Shown here: one piece after another, positions 24,182 through 34,141 of the stretch | Layout of the letters: every line of letters begins with the position of its first letter | How positions within the stretch are numbered: position 1 is the stretch's first letter | From: Oxalobacter sp. | Lineage (GTDB): Bacteria; Pseudomonadota; Gammaproteobacteria; Burkholderiales; Burkholderiaceae_D | DNA: 59,459 nt | Assembly: GCA_003605115.1 (NCBI GenBank) | Contig: QZKY01000010.1 | Location: forward strand, 1 to 59,459 | Direction: 5' to 3' | Translations under genes and position numbers: made by a program | The notes under the pieces: model-generated | The model's database searches: none | Told to the model about the DNA's origin: nothing | Seen by the model: only the letters and a program-made list of their open reading frames with translations

Positions 24182-25663
24182 ATGGCCGACAACATTACGT
24201 TTTTTACGATCCCGACCGACTGGCGCGTACCCGGCGCATTCATTGAGGTCGATCACACCAAGGCTGTGCAGGGTTTGCCGACCATGCCGCAAAAGATCCT
24301 GCTGATTGGCCAGCGTCTGGCAACCGGCGCGGTGGGTGCCGAAGTGCTTACGCGGGTTACCCGCGAAGGCCAAGGCGGCGCATATTTCGGTCGCGGCGCC
24401 ATGCTGGCGCAAATGTGCGACGCGTCGCTGCGGGCAAACAAATACACAGAGACCTGGGCGCTTGCGCTCGATGATCTGGCTGCTGGCGTCAAGGCGACTG
24501 GCACGGTGACATTCACGGGCGAGGCCGGCGAGTCGGCAACGCTCAACTTTTATATTGGCGGCGTCAAGGTGCCGGTGGGGATCGGTGTTTCCGATACAGC
24601 CGCAACAGTGGCCGCTGCTTTTGTGGCGGCCGTTAACGCCAACACGGATCTGGCGGTGACCGCTGCAGCCGTCGCCGGAGTGGTGACGCTGACTGCAAAC
24701 CACAATGGTCTGGAGGGCAACAAGATCGACGTTCGCCTGGGCTACTATCGCGAGGATACGCAGGTGGTCAATGGCATGCTTTGCGCCATCGTCAAGATGG
24801 CCAACGGTGCGGGCAATCCGGACGTGCTCGATGCTATTGCGGCCATGGCGACCGGTTCGTTTTACACCATCGTCTCAGGTTTGTCGGATGCGGCCAACCT
24901 GACGGCGCTGGAAACGGAACTGGCGTCTCGCTGGGGCGGCATGGATATGCGCACTGGCCATGTTTTTTCAGCCAAGTACGGCAGTTTTGCAGAGCTTGGC
25001 GATTTTGGAGCCGCGCGCAACAGTCCGCACAGCACGCTGCCCGGCATCAACGGCTGCCCGAATTTGCCATGGGTTTATGCGGCGCAATATGCCGCCGGCA
25101 TCCAGTTTTCTGGTGCGAACGACCCGGCCATTCCGTTTCGCGGCATTGTGCTGCCCGACATTCTCGCGCCGCTTGAAGCTGACCGCTTTACTGATGTGGA
25201 GCGCAACCTGCTCTTGCATGACGGCATTTCGACTTGCACCGTTGACGACGGCGGCAAGGTGATGGTTGAACAAGTGGTCACCACTTACCAGACGAACAGC
25301 TTTGGACTTGAGGATCGCAGCTTGCTTAAGCTGAATACGAAGTGGACCGTCGATTACATGCGATACGCATTCCGCGTAGCGGTGGTGACGGACTACCCGA
25401 ACCACAAGTTGGCCGGTGATGATGTGCTGTCGCGCATTCAACCAGGGCAGCGCATTGCTACGCCCAGGCTGATCCGTAACACCTTGATCGCAACAGCGTC
25501 CAAGCTGGTTGAAGTCGGCTTGCTGGAGGATCTGGAGCAGTTCAAGAAGGAGCTGCAGGTGGTGCGTTCCACTGCCGACGAAAACCGCGTCAACGCCATT
25601 ATTCCGCCAAACATCGTCAATCAGTTTGATGTGTTTGCTGCGGCTGTTCAATACATTCTTTAA
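24182..25663 (+). CDS. L: Tail sheath protein, Mu L type
   Basis: From the ATG at 24182 the protein has 493 residues. It begins MADNITFFTIPTDWRVPG, the usual Mu L start, and contains PTMPQKILLIGQRL and the C-terminal sheath core. It forms the contractile sheath. Together with the tube gene that follows, it shows the phage is a myovirus. A TTG two codons earlier is not needed. Confidence 0.95.
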   Translation: MADNITFFTIPTDWRVPGAFIEVDHTKAVQGLPTMPQKILLIGQRLATGAVGAEVLTRVTREGQGGAYFGRGAMLAQMCDASLRANKYTETWALALDDLAAGVKATGTVTFTGEAGESATLNFYIGGVKVPVGIGVSDTAATVAAAFVAAVNANTDLAVTAAAVAGVVTLTANHNGLEGNKIDVRLGYYREDTQVVNGMLCAIVKMANGAGNPDVLDAIAAMATGSFYTIVSGLSDAANLTALETELASRWGGMDMRTGHVFSAKYGSFAELGDFGAARNSPHSTLPGINGCPNLPWVYAAQYAAGIQFSGANDPAIPFRGIVLPDILAPLEADRFTDVERNLLLHDGISTCTVDDGGKVMVEQVVTTYQTNSFGLEDRSLLKLNTKWTVDYMRYAFRVAVVTDYPNHKLAGDDVLSRIQPGQRIATPRLIRNTLIATASKLVEVGLLEDLEQFKKELQVVRSTADENRVNAIIPPNIVNQFDVFAAAVQYIL

Positions 25664-25675
25664 GGAGATCAGATC

Positions 25676-26026
25676 ATGCAGGTTACAGGACGGGTTTTTA
25701 TCACGGTCAAAGGCCAGCGTCTGCGCTCCAAGGAAGGCGCGAAGCTGCGTAATTTTGGCGAAGTCGAGCGTACCGGTGTTGAGGCCGACACTGGCGTGGC
25801 GGGCTACAAGGAAGCCACGCGCATCCCGGAAATTGAATGCACCCTCATTCATGCCAGCGATACGTCGCTTTCCGATCTGCTGAATATCAAGAGCGAGAAC
25901 ATTTCGTTCGACACCGACACCGGGCGCAGTTATGTGTTACGCGGTGCCTGGTGTACCGGCGCGTTCGAGCTGGCCAGCGGCGAGCTGAACGTGAAGTTCC
26001 AGGGCATGAAGTGCGAGGAGGCATGA
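25676..26026 (+). CDS. M: Tail tube protein, Mu M type
   Basis: The 116-residue product matches the Mu M tail tube family (GRVFITVKGQRLRSKEGAKL, then GGV-type turn VAGYKEATRIPEIECTLIH). It polymerises into the inner tube below the sheath. Its stop overlaps the start of the chaperone gene. Confidence 0.92.
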   Translation: MQVTGRVFITVKGQRLRSKEGAKLRNFGEVERTGVEADTGVAGYKEATRIPEIECTLIHASDTSLSDLLNIKSENISFDTDTGRSYVLRGAWCTGAFELASGELNVKFQGMKCEEA

Positions 26027-26364
26027 TGAGCAAGGCTTACACGATCGCAAACGGCGTGGCAAAAGGTCGCCTCAAGCATGGTATGAAAATCGGCGAAGTC
26101 GTGCATAAGGAATTTGAGATGCGCGAGATGACCGTGGAAGACATGCTCGATGCGGAGGCGGCGACATCAACGTCGAACCCATTGAACTATGCCACCGAGC
26201 TGATCACGCGCCAGCTGGTGCGTGTGGGCGATTTCACCGGCCCTTTCACGATGGGCATGATGAAGAAAAACCTTAAGCCGACGGACTGGCGTCTGTTGCG
26301 TGAGGCGCAGATGGAGCTCGACGCATTGGGGGAAGCCGATTCGATCGGCAGCGACGCCGTATAA
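26023..26364 (+). CDS. Tail assembly chaperone, Mu gp41 type
   Basis: From the ATG at 26023 (ATGA overlap with the tube gene, GAGGAG upstream) the product is 113 residues. It carries the family pattern LKHGMKIGEVVHKEFEMREMTVEDMLDAE and the segment ELITRQLVRVGDFTGPFT. It binds the tape measure protein during tail assembly. The next frame, in the -1 register up to 26480, encodes a typical chaperone extension. Confidence 0.85.
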   Translation: MMSKAYTIANGVAKGRLKHGMKIGEVVHKEFEMREMTVEDMLDAEAATSTSNPLNYATELITRQLVRVGDFTGPFTMGMMKKNLKPTDWRLLREAQMELDALGEADSIGSDAV

Positions 26365-26480
26365 ACGGTGTCTTGCTGATCGCGCTGAAAACCGGCTGGA
26401 GCCGCGCGGAAATCCTTGCATTGCATCCGGCCGAGTTTAACCATTACCTCAATCTACTGATAACCAAAAAGGCGACCTGA
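26332..26480 (+). CDS. Probable -1 frameshift extension of the tail assembly chaperone
   Basis: After the chaperone stop, the -1 frame stays open to a TGA at 26478-26480 and encodes INGVLLIALKTGWSRAEILALHP and NHYLNLL. This is a GpE'/GT-like tail chaperone extension with no start codon of its own. A run of five G (26328-26332, codons TTG GGG GAA) is the best slippage site in the overlap. Programmed frameshifting is general for these genes. The exact site is inferred. Confidence 0.6.
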
Positions 26481-28282
26481 TGGCGACGAAAGACATGGCT
26501 CTGTCGCTTCGCATGTACGCGGATGCGTCGCGATTCGTCCAGGGATTAACTAGCAGCCAGGGCGCGTTGCGCAAATTTGGCGGCGCGGTTAAAAGCGAGG
26601 CGGCCGCTCTCAAGAATGCTTTTGGCGGCGTCCATGGCCAGATCGCCGCGCTCGGCCTGTCGTTCGGCGCAGTGGCCACACTTGCGCAGTCTGCAAGGAT
26701 GGACAAGTCGCTTACGCAAATTGGCCACACGGCCGGGGCGTCTGCCGTGGAAGTGGCGGGTCTGCGCAAAGGGCTGTTTGACATGGGGCAGCTCACGGGT
26801 CAGTCCATCGATGATTTGCAATCCGGTTTTGCAGCAGCGGTGGCCGCTGGCTTATCGTTCAAGGAAGCCATGCCCGTCATGGGCGCGGTGAACAAGGCGG
26901 TGGCTGTTACCGGCGCATCTGCCACGGCATTGTCCGGCGCATTGACGGTCGCAGCGGCTGCGTTTGATGGCATCGACCTTTCCCAGGTAGGCAAGGCGCA
27001 GGAGCTGCTCGATAAGATGTATGTTGCCGGTAAAGCCGGTAATGCCGAGCTGGATCAATTGGCGCAAATTTTTTCGCGTGTGGGCGTGAATGCGGCGAGC
27101 GCCGGCCTTTCTTTTGCTGGTACTTTGGGTTTTATTGAGTCATTGTCAAAAATCGAGCGCGCGCCGGAACGACTGGCGACATTGGCCGATTCTACGCTGC
27201 GGATTTTTAATAATCTGAACTACATGAAGACGGCGGCAAAAGCTACCGGCATCAAGTTTTTTGATGACAAAGGCATGCGCCGCAGCATGACCGACGTTTT
27301 TGGCGATTTTGAAAAACAATTCAGCAAACTCAAAACGGACAAAGAGCAGGCGCTGTGGATTCAGTCCGCCTTCGGTATTGCCGATCTTGATACACAGCGT
27401 GGCATGAAGGCGATGCTCAAAGAGGGACGCACAGAGGAGTTGCGCGGCCTGATTGCGCGGATTGAAAACGCGGGTGGCGAAGTTGGCAAGGAATTGCCGG
27501 CGGCGATCAATAACGCAGTCGATCAAACCGGGCGTTTGAAAAATGCACTGCGCGCGGCCGCTGATGATTTTGCAAAACCGGTTAACGAAGTGATCAGCAA
27601 GATGATCAAGTATGCCATGGGCTCGCGCGATAAGGACGGCAAGAAGTCCGGCTTGGGTTTGACAGGCGGCGAATTGCTCGCAGGCGGTGCGGCAATCGGG
27701 CTGGCCGGTCTTTTGGGTTTGCGCATGGGTAAAAATCTCATCAGCCGTTATCGAGGCACGGCCGGTGGTATTGCCGAGGGCAAGGCAATTGAAGCGGCAA
27801 CTGGCGTGACGCCGGTGTTCGTGACCAACTGGCCGGCTGGCGGAGTTGGCGCTGCGGCCGGTGGCGCGGCCGCAAACGCGGCTGGCGCGATTTTGGATCG
27901 CTTTGGTAATCCGATTAGAACGACGGTTGCAGGCGGCGCACGTGCCGCCGGCGGGTTGTCCGGACTTGCCGGGCTGGGCTCGGCGCTTGGGCCTGCTCTG
28001 CCTTTGATGGCGATCACGGGGCTGGTGATGGCGCTAACTCATCAAATTGAGAGTTACAGCAAAGGCTCTGATCTCGACCGCGAAATGATCGACGCCGGTC
28101 ACAATGAGGGCTATGACGCCGCTGCGGTGCTTTCCGCAATACAGTCGTCGCCGGAACGCCAGCCACAGGGTTTGCAAATGCGGCAAACCATTGAAGTCAA
28201 GGATGGCAAGGTCGAGCGCGTGACGACGCAAACCGATTCCGGCTTGGATGTTTATGCTGGCGCAATGGGGGCTTTTGGATGA
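26480..28282 (+). CDS. Tail tape measure protein
   Basis: The 600-residue protein has the features of a tape measure: a long helical N-terminus (SRFVQGLTSSQGALRKFG), a TP901-type core (KSLTQIGHTAGASAVEVAGLRKG) and glycine/alanine-rich hydrophobic segments near residues 410-520. Its length sets tail length. It is shorter than Mu gp42, so the tail may be a little shorter. Confidence 0.9.
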   Translation: MATKDMALSLRMYADASRFVQGLTSSQGALRKFGGAVKSEAAALKNAFGGVHGQIAALGLSFGAVATLAQSARMDKSLTQIGHTAGASAVEVAGLRKGLFDMGQLTGQSIDDLQSGFAAAVAAGLSFKEAMPVMGAVNKAVAVTGASATALSGALTVAAAAFDGIDLSQVGKAQELLDKMYVAGKAGNAELDQLAQIFSRVGVNAASAGLSFAGTLGFIESLSKIERAPERLATLADSTLRIFNNLNYMKTAAKATGIKFFDDKGMRRSMTDVFGDFEKQFSKLKTDKEQALWIQSAFGIADLDTQRGMKAMLKEGRTEELRGLIARIENAGGEVGKELPAAINNAVDQTGRLKNALRAAADDFAKPVNEVISKMIKYAMGSRDKDGKKSGLGLTGGELLAGGAAIGLAGLLGLRMGKNLISRYRGTAGGIAEGKAIEAATGVTPVFVTNWPAGGVGAAAGGAAANAAGAILDRFGNPIRTTVAGGARAAGGLSGLAGLGSALGPALPLMAITGLVMALTHQIESYSKGSDLDREMIDAGHNEGYDAAAVLSAIQSSPERQPQGLQMRQTIEVKDGKVERVTTQTDSGLDVYAGAMGAFG

Positions 28283-29493
28283 GTTGGCGCGATCGATATC
28301 AGCAGGCGTCTTTCCGTGGCGTGCCGTTCAAGGTGCGCACACACGATACCCAGATCGGGCGACGTGCAACGGTTATTGAATATCCGCAGCGCGATTTGCC
28401 ATACACCGAAGACATGGGAAGGCGCGCGCGTCGCTATACGGTGCGCGCGATTGTTGTCGGCGATGATTACGACAACGAGCGGAACCGGCTTGTAGCTGCT
28501 TTCGAGGAGTATGGTCCAGGTGTGCTGGTACACCCAGCGTACGGGCGCGTGAGCGTCGCATTGGACGGGCCGGTGACGATTTCGGAATCCCCATCGCAAG
28601 AGGGCGGTAAAGCGGAGATCAGCGCCACCTTCGTCGAGTCCGGCGAGAATGCCCAGCCGGCACAGTCGGTTGATACGCAATCTTTGGTCGAGAGTGCCGC
28701 AGATGGCACGATCAACGAAGCGATTAACGATTTTCTGGATGAGTTTTCGATAGATGGGTTGCCGGATGTTTCTCAAACCGGTGCCATCGCCGTGCTTGAC
28801 GATGCGTTGCAGTCGATAGATACCGTCACGCGGCGGATATTCGTCAACCCGACGGGATTGTATTCGATGATCAGCAAGCTTGGTCAACTACAGGGCAACG
28901 TCGCCAGGCTGCTCAGCGCGCCACGCACCATTTCTGAGAGGCTCACGCAAATGGTGTCCGGACTCGCTGCGCTCGGCTTTGCGGGCGGAGACAGCGGCAC
29001 GGCACGGCAAGTCGTTGCGGCCATGTCTTTGCTCTCTTCAAGCGGGAGCGCCGCTGCATACATTCCGGCCTTTACTGAAAGCCGCCGTCAGGAGGCTGCA
29101 AACCGCGACGCTGTCACGGCGCTTGTATCCAGAACGGCGGTGGCAGAATCCGTGCGCGTGCAAACCGCGATCAATTACGACAGCGTAGATGATGCCGAAG
29201 CGATGCGCGATTTACTTGGCGATCAAATTGACGCGTTGGCTGACGTTGCGCCGGATGCGGTTTATCGCTCGCTGACGCGCCTGCGCGTGGCCATGGTGCA
29301 AGACATTACCAGGCGCGGCGCGGATCTGTCTCGGGTGCGCACGACCACGCTCGGGGCGACCTTGCCTTCGGTTGTTGTGGCGCATGCGTTGCTTGGCGAT
29401 GCCAGGCGCGCTGATGAGATTGTGTCGAGAAACCGTATTCGCCATCCCGGGTTTGTCCCGGGCGGCGTGCCGCTGGAGATTGTGGCGCAATAG
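28279..29493 (+). CDS. N: DNA circularisation / tail protein, Mu N type
   Basis: The 404-residue product matches the Mu N family (DNA circulation protein). It starts MSWRDRYQQASFRGVPFKV and contains GRRATVIEYPQRDLPYTEDMGRRAR. In Mu, N is a virion tail protein needed for tail function. It starts 4 nt inside the tape measure stop. Between 29494 and 29547 there is only a short CG-rich spacer. Confidence 0.9.
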   Translation: MSWRDRYQQASFRGVPFKVRTHDTQIGRRATVIEYPQRDLPYTEDMGRRARRYTVRAIVVGDDYDNERNRLVAAFEEYGPGVLVHPAYGRVSVALDGPVTISESPSQEGGKAEISATFVESGENAQPAQSVDTQSLVESAADGTINEAINDFLDEFSIDGLPDVSQTGAIAVLDDALQSIDTVTRRIFVNPTGLYSMISKLGQLQGNVARLLSAPRTISERLTQMVSGLAALGFAGGDSGTARQVVAAMSLLSSSGSAAAYIPAFTESRRQEAANRDAVTALVSRTAVAESVRVQTAINYDSVDDAEAMRDLLGDQIDALADVAPDAVYRSLTRLRVAMVQDITRRGADLSRVRTTTLGATLPSVVVAHALLGDARRADEIVSRNRIRHPGFVPGGVPLEIVAQ

Positions 29494-29547
29494 AGTGCAG
29501 CACTTCACCCCGCGCTAACCTCGCGCGCGCGCGTAAGGTGGCCGCAT

Positions 29548-30621
29548 ATGATGCCCGCACATGACAAGGTTAACCTGATCGTCGCCGGAACCGTCTATAG
29601 CGGATGGACGGATGTCGATATCGAGCGTTCAATCGAACGTTTTGCCGGATCGTTCACGATCGCGCTCACAGAGCGTTGGCCAGGGCAAGCTAGTGCGCGA
29701 CCGATCAAGCCAGGGCGGCCATGCCAGGTTAAGATTGGCGACGATCTCGTGATCACTGGCTACACAGACGACTACATGCCGCGCATCGATTCTGAAACGC
29801 ATAGCGTCTCCATTTCCGGGCGAGATAAAACCGGCGACCTGGTGGATTGCTCGGCCATTCACAAAAGCGGCCAGTGGAAAAAAATCAAGCTGGAGCGGAT
29901 CGCAACGGATCTATGCAAGCCGTTCGGCATTTCCGTCATTACCGCAACCGATACCGGCAAGGCTTTCCCCTCTTTTAATGTGGAAGAAGGCGAGTCTGTC
30001 TTCGAATGTCTGGATCGTGCGGCGAGGCAACGTGCGGTTTTGTTGACATCCGATGCCGCCGGGAACCTTTTGATCACGCGTGCATCTGGCGCTGTCTCAC
30101 CCGGCGCACTCATCGAGGGGCAAAACGTGCTTTCCGCAGAAGGGCAGTTTTCCTGGAAAGACCGGCATTCTCGTTACACAATCAAGTCGCAGGAAAAATC
30201 CGGCGAAGATTACCTCGGCGGTCCGCCCGCAAAAAAATCCGGCGCGTCAGCCGCCGCCGCCGATACGTCGGTTGATCGTTACCGGCCGCTCATTGTGATC
30301 TCGGAAGACCACGGCGCGGGCGTGACCATGGCGCAGCGCGCTTCCTACGAGCAGCGCGTTCGGATGGGCCGTAGTAATCGCGCCGTTGTCACCGTGCAGG
30401 GCTGGCGCAGGCCGGATGGAAAACTCTGGCAACCCAATACCCTGGTGAGCGTCAAATCCCCATCGCTTGCGCTGGATTCGCAAATGCTTATCGCTGGCTG
30501 CAAATACAGTTTGCGTGACAAATCAACGACGACGCTGACGCTTGTCCGCAAAGAGGCTTTCGATTTGATTCCGCAGGCTTCCGGCAAGAAGAAGCCCGAC
30601 AACGATATGAGTGTTGTATGA
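29548..30621 (+). CDS. P: Baseplate hub protein, Mu P (gp44) type
   Basis: The 357-residue protein fits the Mu P/gp27-like hub family: VNLIVAGTVYSGWTDVDIERSIERFAGSF at the start, then ISGRDKTGDLVDCSA and FECLDRAARQRAVLLTSDAAGNL. It forms the hub around the spike. The GG-containing leader AAGGTGG lies upstream. An ATG one codon later is equally possible. Confidence 0.9.
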   Translation: MMPAHDKVNLIVAGTVYSGWTDVDIERSIERFAGSFTIALTERWPGQASARPIKPGRPCQVKIGDDLVITGYTDDYMPRIDSETHSVSISGRDKTGDLVDCSAIHKSGQWKKIKLERIATDLCKPFGISVITATDTGKAFPSFNVEEGESVFECLDRAARQRAVLLTSDAAGNLLITRASGAVSPGALIEGQNVLSAEGQFSWKDRHSRYTIKSQEKSGEDYLGGPPAKKSGASAAAADTSVDRYRPLIVISEDHGAGVTMAQRASYEQRVRMGRSNRAVVTVQGWRRPDGKLWQPNTLVSVKSPSLALDSQMLIAGCKYSLRDKSTTTLTLVRKEAFDLIPQASGKKKPDNDMSVV

Positions 30622-31178
30622 ACACTATGCGCAAACTCATCGCGCCGCTATCACGACGCATTCGCCTGACCGCAGCCAAGGCTTTTGTGGCGCTCATTAA
30701 CGACGCCACGGCATTGCAGGGCGTGCAGGTTGAGCTGCTCGAGGGCGAAGTGCGGGATGCGACGCGATATCAAAACTACGGGCTCACCAGCCGCCCGCAC
30801 GACGGTGCCGAGGGTGTGTTTTTGTCTCTTAACGGTAGCCGAGATCAAGGTGTAGTGATTGTGGTGGATGACAGACGGTATCGCCTGACCAGCCTTGAAC
30901 CAGGGGAAGTTGCGCTGTATGACGATCTGGGGCACAAGGTGCATTTGACGCGTGAGGGCATCGTCATTGAGGGGGCGGGACACCCCGTCATCATCACGGA
31001 CACGCCAAAACTGCGGGTGGAGGCGGACATTGAGGCCACAGGCCAGATCAAGGATCGGTGCGATACGGCCGGTCTCAGTATGTCGGCCATGCGAAGCACT
31101 TACAACTATCACACGCACCCGGAAAACGATTCCGGTGGACCGACTGACCCGCCATCCTTGCAAATGGAGGCCGAATGA
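30618..31178 (+). CDS. Baseplate spike / assembly protein, Mu gp45 type
   Basis: The 186-residue product matches Mu gp45. It has an N-terminal OB-like domain and a C-terminal beta-helical tip with YNYHTHPENDSGG near residue 166. The HxH motif is used by spike tips to bind iron. It pierces the outer membrane. It overlaps the hub gene by 4 nt. Confidence 0.9.
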   Translation: MNTMRKLIAPLSRRIRLTAAKAFVALINDATALQGVQVELLEGEVRDATRYQNYGLTSRPHDGAEGVFLSLNGSRDQGVVIVVDDRRYRLTSLEPGEVALYDDLGHKVHLTREGIVIEGAGHPVIITDTPKLRVEADIEATGQIKDRCDTAGLSMSAMRSTYNYHTHPENDSGGPTDPPSLQMEAE

Positions 31179-31633
31179 CAGACATTCGCACCGTCATCGT
31201 TGATATGGCCAAGGGGGCAAATTATCTGCTTGAGGAGTCGTTGCTCGCGCAGGATGATGGGTTTGATACGGCTATCCTTATTTCACTTTTTACAGACCGA
31301 CAGGCCGATGCTGCAGACACGTTGCCGCAAGGCCAAACGGATCGGCGCGGCTGGTGGGCAGACGCCTACGCAACCACAGAGAACGGAAAAAGCGACCCGA
31401 TCGGCAGCCGCCTCTGGCTGCTCGATGGCAAGCGCACGCAAGCAAACCTCATCAAGGCGCGGGAGTACGCAGAGGAAGCGTTGGCTTGGATGGTCACGGA
31501 TGGCATTGCACGGCGCATTGAGGCGGCCGCGCACTATCTTCGGGACAACATCCTTGCCATCACGTTGACCATTACCAGACAAACCGGCGAGGTTGCCCGC
31601 CGCCGATTTGAAATCATGTGGAGCGCCGTATGA
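31175..31633 (+). CDS. Baseplate protein, Mu gp46 type
   Basis: The 152-residue protein matches the gp46/GpW wedge family, with TLPQGQTDRRGWWADAY and IGSRLWLLDGKRT. It is a baseplate wedge component. It overlaps both neighbours by 4 nt. Confidence 0.9.
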   Translation: MTDIRTVIVDMAKGANYLLEESLLAQDDGFDTAILISLFTDRQADAADTLPQGQTDRRGWWADAYATTENGKSDPIGSRLWLLDGKRTQANLIKAREYAEEALAWMVTDGIARRIEAAAHYLRDNILAITLTITRQTGEVARRRFEIMWSAV

Positions 31634-32730
31634 GTTACATACAACCGACCTTACCGGACTTGATTGGGCAGGCACAAGCCGACATTGAAAGCCGCCTGCC
31701 TGGCGCATCTGCGCGCACACGCCGATCGAATTTGAATGTTTTTGCCCGGGTGATGGCCGCACTGACAAAAGGGCTTTACGGGTTTATGGCGTGGCTGTAC
31801 AAGCAATTTTTTCCGCACACGGCAGATGAAGAGGCGCTGCGCGTTCAGGCCTCCCTGTGGCTGGATAAACCTTACATCGCGGCCACCTATGCCGCCGGCG
31901 CCGTTACTGCCTCCGGTACAGTTGCATCGGTCATCCCAGCCGGGAGCGTCGTGCAAAGCGTTACTGGCGTTACTTACTCAGTCATTGAGGATGCCGAAAT
32001 TGACGTCGCTGGCGAAGCCACTGTGCAGGTGATGGCTGATACGCCGGGCATTGCCGGAAACCTTGCGGCTGCCGCTGTGCTCTCTCTGGTGTTACCAATC
32101 GTCGGCGTCAATAGCAGCATGACTGTCGCGGCAGGCGGCATCGTTGGCGGCACCGATGATGAGACGATAGAGGCGCTGCGTGAGAGGCTGATCCGGCGCA
32201 TGCAGTACACGCCGATGGGCGGCGCATGGTATGACTACTTGTCGTGGGCATATGAGCTTCCCGGCGTGACCCGCGCATGGGTTTATCCGAAAGAGCTTAA
32301 TCCCGGATCGGTAACGCTGCGTATCATGCGTGATGCCGATGACGATCCATTTCCGTCCGGGGCGCTGCTGGCAGAAGCGCAAGCCTATATCAGCGATCGA
32401 TGCAACGTTACCGCCGAGGCGGTCGTGGTAGCGCCAATCGCTGATGCAATCAATTACACCATTACGCTGGTGCCCAATACGCTTGCCGTTCGCACGGCTG
32501 TTGAAAACCAACTCAAAAACCTGCACTTCACTGAGGCGTCGCCAGGTGGCGTGTTTATCGACCCCGACACACGTCTGCAAAAAGAAGGCGGCACCCTGCT
32601 GCTCTCACATATCCGCGAAGCGATATCGCAAGCTGCCGGCGAATTTGATCACGTCCTGCACGCGCCGACGGAAGACATCAACAGCGCGACGGGACGCATT
32701 CCTGTGTTAGGAGAAATCACGTGGCTATGA
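31630..32730 (+). CDS. Baseplate J-like protein, Mu gp47 type
   Basis: The 366-residue protein starts at the ATGA overlap at 31630. It matches the baseplate J family (YIQPTLPDLIGQAQADIESRLPG, then the GTDDETIEALRERLIRRMQ motif). It forms the wedge ring that triggers sheath contraction. Confidence 0.93.
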   Translation: MSYIQPTLPDLIGQAQADIESRLPGASARTRRSNLNVFARVMAALTKGLYGFMAWLYKQFFPHTADEEALRVQASLWLDKPYIAATYAAGAVTASGTVASVIPAGSVVQSVTGVTYSVIEDAEIDVAGEATVQVMADTPGIAGNLAAAAVLSLVLPIVGVNSSMTVAAGGIVGGTDDETIEALRERLIRRMQYTPMGGAWYDYLSWAYELPGVTRAWVYPKELNPGSVTLRIMRDADDDPFPSGALLAEAQAYISDRCNVTAEAVVVAPIADAINYTITLVPNTLAVRTAVENQLKNLHFTEASPGGVFIDPDTRLQKEGGTLLLSHIREAISQAAGEFDHVLHAPTEDINSATGRIPVLGEITWL

Positions 32731-33317
32731 AACCGGAAGATTATTTTGCGCAGGCACAGGCGCTTTTACCGCCAGGCGCCGCATGGCCGCGCCGACAGGA
32801 TGGCGTTATGGCTGGATTGCTTCGTGCGATGGCAGATTTTTTCTTTCGGGCGCACCACGATGCCGAAACCGTTTTAAAAGAAATCGACCCGCGCACCACG
32901 ACCTTTCTGATCGATGAGTTTGAGAGGATGCTCGCATTGCCGGAACAATGCGTCACCATTCTGGAGGTTGAGCAAACGCTTGAACAGCGTCGCGGCGCTG
33001 CTTGGTCAAAGCTGACCGCGCAAGGTGGTGCATCGATACCATTTTTTGTTGAGGTTGCCCGTCGTTCGGGATATCCCGACACGACGATCGAGACGTATCG
33101 ACCGCTGACGTGCGACGGCGACTGCGATGGGGCGCTATGGAGTGAGGTAGACCGGTGGACTTGGCAACTCAATATAGCAGCAGCAGCAGCAGTTAGACAG
33201 GCTGATTGCAATAGTGCCTGTGATGAGCCGTTGGCGACTTGGGGCGATGAAGGATTTGAGTGTTACATCAATCAAAACAAGCCCGCCGAAACAACTGCAA
33301 TTTTTGCCTATCAATAG
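32727..33317 (+). CDS. Baseplate/tail protein, Mu gp48 type (DUF2313)
   Basis: From the ATG at 32727 the protein has 196 residues and matches the gp48/YmfQ family: LLPPGAAWPR, the central FLIDEFERMLALPEQC, and a cysteine-rich C-terminal part. It links the wedge to the tail fibres, whose gene follows after 9 nt. Confidence 0.9.
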   Translation: MKPEDYFAQAQALLPPGAAWPRRQDGVMAGLLRAMADFFFRAHHDAETVLKEIDPRTTTFLIDEFERMLALPEQCVTILEVEQTLEQRRGAAWSKLTAQGGASIPFFVEVARRSGYPDTTIETYRPLTCDGDCDGALWSEVDRWTWQLNIAAAAAVRQADCNSACDEPLATWGDEGFECYINQNKPAETTAIFAYQ

Positions 33318-33326
33318 GGGAAGAAA

Positions 33327-34130
33327 ATGAAACGAATTGCCACATCAAATGCTGTAGCGGATTTATTCGGCGAAGGGAAGGATGGATTCCGCGACGGAAA
33401 TAAAGCAGCAGGTATTCAAGCAACGCAATTGTCCGCTTTGTGGTGTAATCATTTGCAGGAAGCAATCATTAGAACGATCGAGGCGGCTGGGTTGCCGTTA
33501 TCGGATACTGACTTCGATCAGTTTCCTAATGCCTTGATGGCGCTCATTACGGCAAATTCTGCCAACTCGTATTCCATCAATAACTTACCAACGACTGACA
33601 TCGGTCCCGTCCTCGTTATTGAGTGCGCTGAGGTCTGGCTCTGGTCGACGTCCGCGTATTTCACCGGCTACCGCTCGCCGCTGTGCGGGCGACCGCTCGA
33701 TGGCCACACGGTCACGCCACTGGTCAGTGAGATCGACGCTGTCGGCGGCACACTGAGCAAGGCGGCCTATCCGCAACTGTGGGGTTATGCACAGGAAAAC
33801 GCGCTTGTGGTAGCAGTTGGAGACTGGATCGCCGGGACGCATCATTTCGTCGATCTTGGAGGAGATGATTTCAGAGTCCCGGATCTGCGGAATCAGTTTC
33901 GGCGCTATACCGGGACTGACCTCGACACTGCGAATGCCACTCTGTTGGGTGGATATAAGGCAGACACGATTAAAGCGCACACACACGCTACTGGGATTAT
34001 TCAACGAAGTGGTGGGGCGACTGAGGACGTGCGCCGAATTGGTGATGATGCGGCGACCCAAACGGGTAGCTTCGGTACGGCAGAGACCGCGCCGAAACAT
34101 ACCTACTTTCTGCCGCGCATCCATGTTTAA
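33327..34130 (+). CDS. Tail fibre protein with exchangeable C-terminus (expressed form)
   Basis: This 267-residue fibre/collar protein has a constant part of 200 residues. It includes a phage collar-like domain (CGRPLDGHTVTPLVSEIDAVGGTL, then the YPQLWGYA and VPDLRNQFRRYTG segments). At the 12-bp core CACTGCGAATGC (33926-33937) it enters a 67-residue variable part, TANATLLGGYKADTIKAHTH through FLPRIHV. Five alternative ends beginning at the same core follow. The variable part should contact the host receptor. In the cell the identity of this end probably changes by inversion. Confidence 0.88.
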   Translation: MKRIATSNAVADLFGEGKDGFRDGNKAAGIQATQLSALWCNHLQEAIIRTIEAAGLPLSDTDFDQFPNALMALITANSANSYSINNLPTTDIGPVLVIECAEVWLWSTSAYFTGYRSPLCGRPLDGHTVTPLVSEIDAVGGTLSKAAYPQLWGYAQENALVVAVGDWIAGTHHFVDLGGDDFRVPDLRNQFRRYTGTDLDTANATLLGGYKADTIKAHTHATGIIQRSGGATEDVRRIGDDAATQTGSFGTAETAPKHTYFLPRIHV

Positions 34131-34141
34131 CATGTCGCCAT

